Below, piece by piece: positions 54,752-62,225 of a DNA stretch of 64,000 nucleotides (its first letter is position 1; each line of letters begins with the position of its first letter). The translations under genes were made by a program, and so were the position numbers. The DNA is from Pedobacter insulae (GTDB taxonomy: Bacteria > Bacteroidota > Bacteroidia > Sphingobacteriales > Sphingobacteriaceae), in NCBI RefSeq assembly GCF_900113525.1, contig NZ_FOPP01000001.1, forward strand, positions 248,001 to 312,000, written 5' to 3'. A model generated the notes under the pieces. The model was not told the origin of the DNA. It did not search any database and was given only the letters and a program-made list of their open reading frames with translations.

Positions 54752-55522
54752 ATGAAACCACAAATGATTGCACTAATGTTGAGCCTGGTTAGCCTCTTTA
54801 GTTACGCACAAGAATTGCCTTTAAAGAAGGATCCTATTTTTATGGAGGGGGAGGTTTTGCGGTATAAATTAAAATATGGGTTTATTACTGCGGCCGAAGC
54901 TACTATCAAGGTGCTAGGATCTGATCTAAAGTTCGATAATAAACCCACTTACAGATTGGTGGTCGATGCCCAAACGTCGGGTACTTTTGATATTTTTTAT
55001 AAGATCAGAGATCATTACGACTCTTACATCGACAAAACAGACTTAACACCTTACTTCTATCAGGAGAATATCCGCGAAGCGAGTTACCGCCGTCATGATA
55101 AAGCCAGGTTTTACCAGGACAGTAAAAAGGTTGTTGCCAATAGGGGCACGTTTGCCACCCCAACTACCCAAACCTTCGATCTTGTTTCTGCTTATTACTT
55201 TGCACGAAGCTTGGATATGACCAATTTAAAAATTGGCGAAAAGTTTAAGCTTAATTATTTCCTGGGCGATGAGATCTCTGCATTGGAAATCGAATATATG
55301 GGAAAGGAAATGGTGAAGAGCAAAATCGGAAATATAAGATGCCTCAAGTTTAGTCCCTCTATTAAGCCTGGTCGTATCTTTAAGAAGGATAGCCGATTAT
55401 ATCTGTGGATTACCGATGATGGAAACAGAGTGCCTGTAAAGGCCGAAGTCGAGATCCTGGTGGGCTCAGTAACGATGGAAATCCAATCGGCCGCCGGGCT
55501 CCGGTACCCGATCGGAAAGTAA
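54752..55522 (+). CDS. DUF3108 domain exported protein
   Basis: 256 residues with a signal peptide (about 1-20). The core GEVLRYKLKYGFITAAEATIKV and LRLYLWITDDGNRVPVKAEVEI-like LYLWITDDGNRVPVKAE are characteristic of DUF3108. Predicted periplasmic beta protein of unknown role. The distal region leads into another repeat. Confidence 0.85.
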   Translation: MKPQMIALMLSLVSLFSYAQELPLKKDPIFMEGEVLRYKLKYGFITAAEATIKVLGSDLKFDNKPTYRLVVDAQTSGTFDIFYKIRDHYDSYIDKTDLTPYFYQENIREASYRRHDKARFYQDSKKVVANRGTFATPTTQTFDLVSAYYFARSLDMTNLKIGEKFKLNYFLGDEISALEIEYMGKEMVKSKIGNIRCLKFSPSIKPGRIFKKDSRLYLWITDDGNRVPVKAEVEILVGSVTMEIQSAAGLRYPIGK

Positions 55523-55530
55523 TAAGGTAT

Positions 55531-55643
55531 TCGTCATTGCCGTCATTGCAACCTCGTCATTGCCCGCATTACCCCGTCATTGCGAGCGCAGCGAAGCAAT
55601 CTAATTGAAGGCTTAAGATTGCTTCGCTGCGCTCGCAATGACG
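55531..55643. repeat. Palindromic CGTCATTGCGAGCG repeat, copy 3, with leading half-units
   Basis: 28-bp arms (55575-55602 and 55616-55643, 13-base loop). Three short direct copies of CGTCATTGC precede it (55532, 55541, 55555). Located between DUF3108 and DUF3109 genes. Confidence 0.88.
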
Positions 55644-55691
55644 AACAATACCACAGCTCAACTAACATTAGGTAATTCCTTTCTAAACTCT

Positions 55692-55699
55692 TAATTTTG
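55692..55699 (+). promoter_or_regulatory. -7 element immediately upstream of a GTG start
   Basis: TAATTTTG matches TAnnTTTG and ends 5 bases before the GTG at 55705. Transcription would start at or next to the start codon, so the mRNA may be leaderless. Confidence 0.4.
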
Positions 55700-55704
55700 T
55701 AGGC

Positions 55705-56268
55705 GTGATTGAAGTTCAAAATACCTTAGTGCACGAAGACGTTATTAGCGAGAGTTTTGTGTGCAATTTAAATAAGTGTAAAGGCATTTGTTGTGTAGAG
55801 GGCGATGCGGGTGCGCCATTAGAAGTAGCCGAAACGGCCATATTAGCCGAAATTTATCCTAAGATCAAGCATTTACTTGCCGAAAAGGGTATCAAGGCAA
55901 TCGAAGAGCAAGGTACATCGGTAGTTGATGCAGATGGCGACTTAACAACGCCTTGTGTAGATGGACATAAAGAGTGTGCTTATGTAACCTTCGAGGGTGG
56001 GATAACGAAGTGCGCCATAGAAAAGGCTTATGAGCAAGGGATTGTAGATTGGAAAAAACCTATTTCTTGTCATCTGTACCCCATTCGGATTACCAAATAC
56101 CCAGAGTTTGATGTATTGAATTACGATAGGTGGCATATTTGTAGTGATGCTTGTACCTTTGGAAGAGAACTCAAAGTACCCGTTTATCAGTTTTTAAAAG
56201 ATCCCTTAATCAGGAAATACGGTTTGGAATGGTACACGGAATTGGAAAATTCGGTTGCTGAAAAATAA
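55705..56268 (+). CDS. DUF3109 family Cys-rich protein
   Basis: 187 residues with many cysteines: [20 protein letters not shown] (20-39), a mid-protein Cys-bearing segment with DGHKECAYV, then [17 protein letters not shown] and CSDACTFG. Such Cys patterns are typical of the YkgJ/zinc- or iron-binding group to which DUF3109 belongs. The GTG start matches the family N-terminus MIEVQNTLV. Metal binding is inferred, not shown. Its end overlaps no gene; the antitoxin ATG lies 25 bases on. Confidence 0.86.
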   Translation: MIEVQNTLVHEDVISESFVCNLNKCKGICCVEGDAGAPLEVAETAILAEIYPKIKHLLAEKGIKAIEEQGTSVVDADGDLTTPCVDGHKECAYVTFEGGITKCAIEKAYEQGIVDWKKPISCHLYPIRITKYPEFDVLNYDRWHICSDACTFGRELKVPVYQFLKDPLIRKYGLEWYTELENSVAEK

Positions 56269-56293
56269 TGAGATTAAATTAATACCTTTGAGT

Positions 56294-56518
56294 ATGAGTA
56301 CGCTAGTTGTAAATATTAACGATAAAAAATCTGAAAAGGCCATTAAAGCAGTTTTAGATGCTTTGGGGTTGTCTTACAATATCGAGAGAGATAATTCTGT
56401 AATTACTTCCGAAGAGATCATTTATAATCGCCTAAAGGAATCAGCAAAACAGATTAAGCGCCACAAGCAAGGAAAGCTTAGTTTGAAAGATGCGAGCGAG
56501 ATATTAAATGAATTATAA
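56294..56518 (+). CDS. Putative type II antitoxin
   Basis: 74 residues from the ATG at 56294 (the frame extends upstream to 56255 inside the previous gene end). An N-terminal VVNINDKKSEKAIKAVLDALG and a helical C-terminus ending KLSLKDASEILNEL. Small, charged, lies directly before a RelE/ParE-like gene and overlaps it by 11 bases, the usual antitoxin position. No recognised DNA-binding motif; antitoxin role inferred from context. Confidence 0.7.
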   Translation: MSTLVVNINDKKSEKAIKAVLDALGLSYNIERDNSVITSEEIIYNRLKESAKQIKRHKQGKLSLKDASEILNEL

Positions 56519-56840
56519 AATTAAGGTACTTCCCAACTTCATTAGGGAGGTAAAAAAAATAGCGAAAAAACATAGTGGCTTTAAAAGAGATTTGAGTGCG
56601 CTTATTAGCGAATTGGAAACAAATCCCACCTTAGGTACACCCTTGGGTCAAAACTTTTATAAGATTCGTCTTTCTATTTCTGGAACCAATAAGGGGAAAT
56701 CTGGAGGCGTAAGAGTGATCACTTATGTTATTTTGGAAAAAGAGACAGTATTGTTATCCGAAATTTATTTAAAGAGCGTGATAGATACAGTGAATATTAA
56801 AATACTTATTGAACGATTAGCAGATGAAGGGTTAATTTAG
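56508..56840 (+). CDS. RelE/ParE family toxin-like protein
   Basis: 110 residues: KIKVLPNFIREVKKIAKKHSGFKRD (RelE/ParE helix), TPLGQNFYKIRLSISGTNKGKSGGVRVITYV (the conserved GKSGGxRVI toxin segment), and a C-terminal ILLSEIYLK-like strand. Toxins of this fold cleave mRNA at the ribosome or inhibit gyrase; which applies is not visible. Paired with the overlapping antitoxin gene upstream. Confidence 0.82.
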   Translation: MNYKIKVLPNFIREVKKIAKKHSGFKRDLSALISELETNPTLGTPLGQNFYKIRLSISGTNKGKSGGVRVITYVILEKETVLLSEIYLKSVIDTVNIKILIERLADEGLI

Positions 56841-56877
56841 AAGTACCAGTTAACCAATTAACCAATTAACCAAAAAA

Positions 56878-57738
56878 ATGAAAGGAATAATTTTAGCAGG
56901 AGGCAGCGGCACACGTTTACACCCCTTAACCTTAGCTTGCAGTAAGCAGATGATGCCGGTTTATGATAAGCCGATGATCTATTATCCGCTTTCTACCTTG
57001 ATGCTTGCAGGGATTAAAGAAATCCTCATTATTTCTACTCCGCATGATTTGCCTAATTTCCAAAAGTTATTGGGCGACGGTTCTGCGATAGGTTGTAAGT
57101 TTTCTTACGCCGTACAGCACGAACCCAATGGTTTAGCACAGGCATTTGTAATCGGTGAAGAGTTTATTGGTAACGATAAAGTAGCCCTGGTTTTGGGCGA
57201 TAACATATTTCATGGCGATGGGATGGCCCGCCTGTTGCAGGCAAGCTCAGATCCAGATGGTGGCGTAGTGTTTGCTTACCAGGTTTCAGATCCCGAGCGC
57301 TATGGTGTAGTGGAGTTCGATGCCGATAAAACGGCCATTTCTATTGAGGAAAAACCCCAACACCCTAAATCAGATTATGCCGTACCTGGTTTGTATTTTT
57401 ATGATAATACTGTGGTGCAGATTGCCAAGGATATTAAGCCTTCCCCACGTGGCGAATATGAAATCACTGATGTGAATAAAGTCTATTTAGCCCAGGGCAA
57501 ATTAAAGGTAGGCGTGCTTAGTCGGGGAACAGCCTGGTTAGATACCGGCACCTTTACCTCTTTAATGCAGGCGGGACAGTTTGTGCAGATCATTGAAGAG
57601 CGCCAGGGTTTAAAAATTGGCTGTATCGAGGAAATTGCCTACCGCATGGGCTTTATCGATGCTGCGCAGTTAAAAGCTATCGCTACGCCACTTATTAAAA
57701 GCGGTTATGGTGAGTATCTGTTGAAGGTAATTAAATAG
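56878..57738 (+). CDS. rfbA: Glucose-1-phosphate thymidylyltransferase
   Basis: Makes dTDP-glucose from glucose-1-phosphate and dTTP for deoxysugar synthesis. 286 residues: [11 protein letters not shown] (8-18), the [11 protein letters not shown] segment, GDNIFHGDG, and GTAWLDTGT. Length typical. No rfbB, rfbC or rfbD is in the window. Followed by gmd 39 bases away. Confidence 0.95.
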   Translation: MKGIILAGGSGTRLHPLTLACSKQMMPVYDKPMIYYPLSTLMLAGIKEILIISTPHDLPNFQKLLGDGSAIGCKFSYAVQHEPNGLAQAFVIGEEFIGNDKVALVLGDNIFHGDGMARLLQASSDPDGGVVFAYQVSDPERYGVVEFDADKTAISIEEKPQHPKSDYAVPGLYFYDNTVVQIAKDIKPSPRGEYEITDVNKVYLAQGKLKVGVLSRGTAWLDTGTFTSLMQAGQFVQIIEERQGLKIGCIEEIAYRMGFIDAAQLKAIATPLIKSGYGEYLLKVIK

Positions 57739-57749
57739 CATATTTTCCT

Positions 57750-57757
57750 TATCTTTG
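57750..57757 (+). promoter_or_regulatory. Candidate -7 element of gmd
   Basis: TATCTTTG matches TAnnTTTG exactly, 19 bases before the ATG at 57777, inside the rfbA-gmd gap. It would give gmd its own transcript. Confidence 0.4.
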
Positions 57758-57776
57758 TTTTCCAAAATTGATTTCA

Positions 57777-58913
57777 ATGAAAGTTGCCCTAATTACAGGA
57801 GTTACCGGACAAGACGGAGCCTACTTAGCAGAGTTTTTATTAAAAAAAGGATACTTTGTCCACGGTATCAAACGTCGTTCGTCCTTGTTCAATACCGATA
57901 GGATCGATCACTTATACCAAGATCAGCATGAGCAAAATGTAAACTTCAAATTGCATTATGGCGATTTAACCGATTCAACTAACCTGATTAGGATTATTCA
58001 AGAAACCCAGCCCGATGAAATCTATAATCTGGCGGCGATGAGCCATGTGCAGGTAAGCTTCGAGATGCCAGAATATACGGCAAATGCCGATGGTTTGGGT
58101 ACCTTGCGTTTATTGGAGGCGGTAAGGATTTTAGGCTTAACCCAAAAGACAAAAATATACCAGGCTTCCACCTCCGAGTTATACGGATTGGTGCAGGCTG
58201 TACCACAAAGTGAAACCACCCCCTTTTATCCACGATCACCTTATGCAGTAGCCAAAATATATGGCTATTGGATTACGGTAAACTATCGGGAAGCCTATGG
58301 CATGTTTGCCTGTAATGGCATTTTATTCAATCACGAAAGTCCGCTAAGAGGCGAAACATTTGTAACCCGTAAAATTACCAGAGCTGCCGCTAAGATTGTA
58401 TTGGGCTTGCAGGACTGCCTATATCTAGGCAACCTTTCTGCGCAACGCGATTGGGGGCATGCAAAAGATTATATCGAAGCTATGTGGTTAATCTTGCAAC
58501 AAGAAAAGGCTGAAGATTTTGTCATTGCCACTGGCGTAACTACTACCGTTCGCGATTTCGTGAAAATGACTTTCGCCGAAATGGGGATTGAAATTGAGTT
58601 TTCGGGGAAAGATGAAAATGAAAAAGGCGTTATCATTGATGTAGATGCCGAGCACGTAAAACGGTTGGGCTTAAATGACGAGCGTTTGAAGCTTGGACAA
58701 ACCGTTGTAAAGGTCGACCCTAAATATTTCAGACCAACAGAGGTTGATTTGTTATTGGGCGATCCCACCAAATCTAAAACCCAATTAGGCTGGGAACCCA
58801 AGTATGATTTGCCAGCGTTGGTGAAAGATATGATCTTATCAGACCTTAATTTAATGAAGAAAGACGAGTATTTAAAAGATGGCGGTTACCAAACCCTCAA
58901 TTATTTTGAATAA
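57777..58913 (+). CDS. gmd: GDP-mannose 4,6-dehydratase
   Basis: Turns GDP-mannose into GDP-4-keto-6-deoxymannose, precursor of GDP-fucose and related sugars. 378 residues from the ATG at 57777. Seen: [15 protein letters not shown] (7-21), the HGIKRRSS segment, [12 protein letters not shown] (active-site region with Ser/Glu), and [10 protein letters not shown] (catalytic Y and K). The usual next step, fcl, is not in the window. A TTG nine bases upstream is less likely as start. Confidence 0.95.
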   Translation: MKVALITGVTGQDGAYLAEFLLKKGYFVHGIKRRSSLFNTDRIDHLYQDQHEQNVNFKLHYGDLTDSTNLIRIIQETQPDEIYNLAAMSHVQVSFEMPEYTANADGLGTLRLLEAVRILGLTQKTKIYQASTSELYGLVQAVPQSETTPFYPRSPYAVAKIYGYWITVNYREAYGMFACNGILFNHESPLRGETFVTRKITRAAAKIVLGLQDCLYLGNLSAQRDWGHAKDYIEAMWLILQQEKAEDFVIATGVTTTVRDFVKMTFAEMGIEIEFSGKDENEKGVIIDVDAEHVKRLGLNDERLKLGQTVVKVDPKYFRPTEVDLLLGDPTKSKTQLGWEPKYDLPALVKDMILSDLNLMKKDEYLKDGGYQTLNYFE

Positions 58914-59292
58914 TGTCGTAGTTTTATTTCCTCATTTCTCCACAATTAATCCCGCCGCATAATGGCTTGAACCTGCTGGGTTGCATTGCTTTTAAAAACA
59001 TTTAATTTGTTTTTTAGAGGAAATTATTAATTAATAATTGACTGACGCGAATGGTTATTAACCTTTATTTAATAGTTAACCAACATTAAAATGTGTGAAT
59101 GCACGATGGATTAACGGTTTTTTAACGCTGTGTTAATATGTATTGTGGATAAATAAGCGGGGTCTCGAGTTTATATTTTTAGCTATTTAATAATTTATTA
59201 CCTAATTTTCTAATGCAAATCCAATAGGATGGGATTAGGCCAGTTCCTATTGGATTAATGTTTGCACACTAAATGTATAAACCGTATGAACC
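58914..59292 (+). other. AT-rich intergenic region with inverted repeats
   Basis: No gene is apparent. AATTATTAATTAATAATT at 59022-59039 is a perfect 18-base palindrome. A perfect 11-bp inverted repeat, AATCCAATAGG (59218-59228) and CCTATTGGATT (59246-59256) around 17 bases, sits 37 bases before the zinc-ribbon gene and could act as an operator or leader hairpin. A TAATGTTTG at about 59256-59264 is one base longer than the TAnnTTTG form. Confidence 0.5.
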
Positions 59293-59457
59293 ATGATCAA
59301 CAAACCTTGTACCTGCAAACGTTGTGGCAACGATAATTTGTATTATCAGATGCCAACTAATTTAGTTTTCAAAGTTGTGGCATTAAACATTTATTGGTGC
59401 CATAAATGCGACTCTAAGAATTACTTCTGGGCCTGGAATTTTACCAAGGCGTATTAG
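59293..59457 (+). CDS. Small zinc-ribbon protein A
   Basis: The ATG at 59293 starts a 54-residue protein with CTCKRCGND (C6, C8, C11) and a later WCHKCDSKNYFWAW (C36, C39). C8-x2-C11 and C36-x2-C39 are spaced as in zinc ribbons. The middle segment (about 22-34) is hydrophobic. A second small protein with the same layout lies at 60707. The gene lies alone in an intergenic region near surface-polysaccharide genes. No family recognised; metal binding is inferred from the cysteine spacing. Confidence 0.6.
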   Translation: MINKPCTCKRCGNDNLYYQMPTNLVFKVVALNIYWCHKCDSKNYFWAWNFTKAY

Positions 59458-59560
59458 TACTGGAAATCCATCGGTTGGTGCGCTCGCCAACCGATAAGGT
59501 TTACCTTTTATTTCTTTCTTTTATCCCTTTGATTTTTTAATGAGAAGCCACTGAAGCTCC

Positions 59561-59764
59561 CGTCATTGCGAGCGCAGCGAAGCAATCTATTGGCGGGATT
59601 GCTTCATTCTTCGCAATGACGGCTTTTCATTCCTCGCAATGACGGCTTTTCATTCTTCGCGATGACGGAGTTTCTGATCAGCGCAATGACGGAGTTTGCG
59701 TGTCGTCGTCATTGAGAATTCTTGTTATCGTGTCCTCGTCATTGCGAGCGCAGCGAAGCAATCT
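59561..59764. repeat. Palindromic CGTCATTGCGAGCG repeat, copy 4, rearranged
   Basis: Two left arms of the 28-base unit lie at 59561-59588 and 59737-59764. The first has a degenerate right arm (about 59596-59622). Between them run about four 22-24-base tandem units of the type CATTCTTCGCAATGACGG followed by CTTTT or AGTTT (about 59605-59697). No intact palindrome remains at this locus. 59458-59560 holds nothing else recognised. Confidence 0.82.
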
Positions 59765-59774
59765 ATTCCCCCCT

Positions 59775-60497
59775 TTAATTAAAACTGTTGTTTTTTAACA
59801 GGCCGCTGTCTATTAGACGGGTAAAGTGTTTGCTTTGCGGAACTAATTTTAAAGTTTCAATATGTTTGATATGGTGGGTATCGGTGCCTATGAAATCTAT
59901 CATGTCTTTTTCAATTAACTTCTCGGCAATTTTATTAATGTTTTTGCCATAATGCTCGGTTAAGGAAAGGGCATTCACCTGAAGCTCTACGCCCATCTCT
60001 TTCAAGCGGGTATAATAGCTGAATTGTTTATGAAAAAATAAATAACGCTCTGGGTGGGCCAAGATAAGCTGATAGCCTTTAATTCCCAGTTCAAAAATTT
60101 GCTCCTCTAAATCGTGGGGCCTCGCTATCTGACTAAATTCAAATAACAACCTATTTCCTGGTAAGGGCAAAACCGTTTTGGCATTAACCTGACTGATAAA
60201 CTGATCGTCCAAATAATATTCAGAAGATAAATTAACCGCAATGCCCTCTGGCAACTTTCCATTTAGTTGAGCAAATCCTGCCTGTAAAGATGCGGTCGTA
60301 TTTGGATGAATATCTTGTAAAGTGTGCGGGGTAGTAATCAATTTATGAAAGCCCAATTCCTTTAGGCCACTAATTAATTTCAAACTATCATTTACATCTT
60401 TTGCGCCATCGTCAACACCTGGAACTAAGTGGGAATGCATATCGACCCCAATTGCAGAGAAATCTGAATTTTTGTTTCGTTTTCGAAAGAAGAACAT
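59775..60497 (-). CDS. CpsB/YwqE-type tyrosine-protein phosphatase (PHP fold)
   Basis: 240 residues. DMHSHLVPGVDDGAKD (19-34) is the PHP metal-binding N-terminal segment; TTPHTL and SSEYYLDD, LLFEFSQ, LAHPERY and FIGTDTHH are later ligands of the polymetal site. In Bacillus and Streptococcus such enzymes dephosphorylate the BY-kinase controlling capsule or exopolysaccharide assembly. Its place beside rfbA and gmd supports the same role here; no BY-kinase is in the window. Its ATG is separated from the zinc-ribbon B gene by about 210 bases. Confidence 0.9.
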   Translation of the reverse strand: MFFFRKRNKNSDFSAIGVDMHSHLVPGVDDGAKDVNDSLKLISGLKELGFHKLITTPHTLQDIHPNTTASLQAGFAQLNGKLPEGIAVNLSSEYYLDDQFISQVNAKTVLPLPGNRLLFEFSQIARPHDLEEQIFELGIKGYQLILAHPERYLFFHKQFSYYTRLKEMGVELQVNALSLTEHYGKNINKIAEKLIEKDMIDFIGTDTHHIKHIETLKLVPQSKHFTRLIDSGLLKNNSFN

Positions 60498-60706
60498 TGA
60501 ATTAGTTACTTTTTACGGCCAAGGTAATCAAAATTCATTAGAAACAAACAGCGGTTCAGCGCATCAGTGGATTTTTTTCAGGACAATAAACGAACTTTTA
60601 TTAAATATTTTACTTGATAGCAAACCGTAGTCAACGATATTGCGTACTTACTATCGATTTAGTTATTTTGGTTTGGTTTTTGATAACAATTAAGACATCT
60701 ATTTTT

Positions 60707-60886
60707 ATGAGCTATCAAGATTATCGCTGTCGGAAATGCAAATGCGATTTCCATTATCAGGTACCCAGGGGTTTCCTCCTTAAATCTGTACTTGGTTTTC
60801 TCCCTATCCGTATTTTCTGGTGCCCCAAATGCACCGTTAACCGGTACGTTTGGGTAACCAAAAAGGTAGACAGATTAGATTTGTAA
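60707..60886 (+). CDS. Small zinc-ribbon protein B
   Basis: The ATG at 60707 gives a 59-residue protein MSYQDYRCRKCKCDFHYQVP..., with CRKCKC (C8, C11, C13) and FWCPKCTVNRYVWV (C43, C46). The layout Cys-x2-Cys, hydrophobic middle, WC-x2-C then aromatic is the same as in the 54-residue protein at 59293. An upstream start at 60614 would add a membrane-like stretch, less likely. Its end overlaps the convergent TlpA gene by 12 bases. Zinc binding is inferred. Confidence 0.62.
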   Translation: MSYQDYRCRKCKCDFHYQVPRGFLLKSVLGFLPIRIFWCPKCTVNRYVWVTKKVDRLDL

Positions 60887-62224
60887 TAGTTCGTCAATTA
60901 ACTTAATAGTTGCCGCTTCCGAGGGGGCGGGCGCATTCATATCAGCAACCTTAAACGTTTTGTCAAACAGCAGCACTCTTGGAATACCTACAATATTGTA
61001 AGCATCTAATTTAGACCGGTTTATTTGCCATTGAATTCCAGCCGCATTCCGGTCCTTCACACTTTTCTTCCAAACCTCGGGACCATCGTCTATCGAAAGC
61101 GACACAAAGGCAACGTTGGGATTATTTTTATATTTCTCTTTGAGTTTCTCAAAATAAGGCATTTCCTGCATGCAGGGTCCGCACCAGGTTGCCCATAAAT
61201 CAACATAAATTACCTTGCCTTTTAAACTGCTTAATTTTACCGGCTTGCCCGCTAGGTCAATAGCCGTAAAATCTACCGCAGGATCATTTTTACCAAAGGC
61301 CATCAAATTTTGCAACATTTGCTTGGCAGCGTTGCTGTATAGTGGGGTTTGGATGGCGGCTATCTTCGGTACAAACAAACTTAGCTCCTGCTTATCGCTG
61401 TGTTTCTGCATTTCTCTAACCAGCGCATCCGTTTTATACCAGTCTTTAATCAGTTGTACTTGATCGGCCTTGCCTTCTTGTTTAACAACCTCATCGGCAA
61501 TATCCCTATAAACGGTCATTTTCATGAAAGAAGCATCAGCAAAGTCCTGGTTTAATTCCTTCACTCTGGCCTCATAGGCTTTCACATAATCGTCGGCAGT
61601 ATAAACCGTGCCATCGGTCTTTGCTTTTTTCTTCATCGGCCCATAACTACGCATGCTGTACAGACTATTAATCAGGTCGGCCTTAATCCTGGCGGTTTCC
61701 AATCTCCTAAACTCGGGACTTATCTTCGCCACTACGTCCAGCTCTTTTTTCCGCGCAGCGGCAGCAGCTTCTATAGCGGCAATCGTTTCTTCCGGTGTAT
61801 CCTTAATCAACCGCCCCGCTTCCAGGTAAGAGCCTCCTTTTGGAAACGGTGTGCCTTGCATGTAAATATTTGCTTCGGCACCAAGCCCTTTAAAGCTGGC
61901 CAACTTCGGATTGCTCTTGTCGATAAAAACTTCCAGGTTGTCGCCCGGACTTAAATACATCGAATTTCTCCCCAAACGATAATAGTTTGGGGAGCTAGCT
62001 TTAAACCTGATGCTAAAATTTCCATTTGCATCGGGTACAATGATCCGCTCTGCCGTAGGGGGCAACAGATATTGGAACTCCGAAAGGTCCTCCACTTCTA
62101 CCTGATTGCTAAAGTTTTTTAACTGCCCTTTAAGGGTAACAAAGCCTTTATCTTTTTGCGCAAATGCTGTATTAAACGCAAATATTATAACGCAAAAAAT
62201 AGTTGTTCTTTTAATTAAATTCAT
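60875..62224 (-). CDS. TlpA-type thioredoxin-domain protein with DUF4369
   Basis: 449 residues: signal peptide (1-22, ending AFAQ), DUF4369-like domain (about 25-130), helical linker (about 140-310), C-terminal thioredoxin domain with DLWATWCGPC (C348 and C351) and cis-proline in VGIPRV. Periplasmic thiol oxidoreductase role by homology. Lies 1 base after the next upstream TlpA-type gene on the same strand, so one operon, downstream of susD. Confidence 0.92.
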   Translation of the reverse strand: MNLIKRTTIFCVIIFAFNTAFAQKDKGFVTLKGQLKNFSNQVEVEDLSEFQYLLPPTAERIIVPDANGNFSIRFKASSPNYYRLGRNSMYLSPGDNLEVFIDKSNPKLASFKGLGAEANIYMQGTPFPKGGSYLEAGRLIKDTPEETIAAIEAAAAARKKELDVVAKISPEFRRLETARIKADLINSLYSMRSYGPMKKKAKTDGTVYTADDYVKAYEARVKELNQDFADASFMKMTVYRDIADEVVKQEGKADQVQLIKDWYKTDALVREMQKHSDKQELSLFVPKIAAIQTPLYSNAAKQMLQNLMAFGKNDPAVDFTAIDLAGKPVKLSSLKGKVIYVDLWATWCGPCMQEMPYFEKLKEKYKNNPNVAFVSLSIDDGPEVWKKSVKDRNAAGIQWQINRSKLDAYNIVGIPRVLLFDKTFKVADMNAPAPSEAATIKLIDELLQI

Positions 62225-62225
62225 T

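Noticed and set aside
59561..59764. Tandem repeats as a CRISPR array
   Set aside because: Units are 22-24 bases with no unique spacers of normal length, and no cas genes are in the window; the units match a palindromic intergenic repeat instead.
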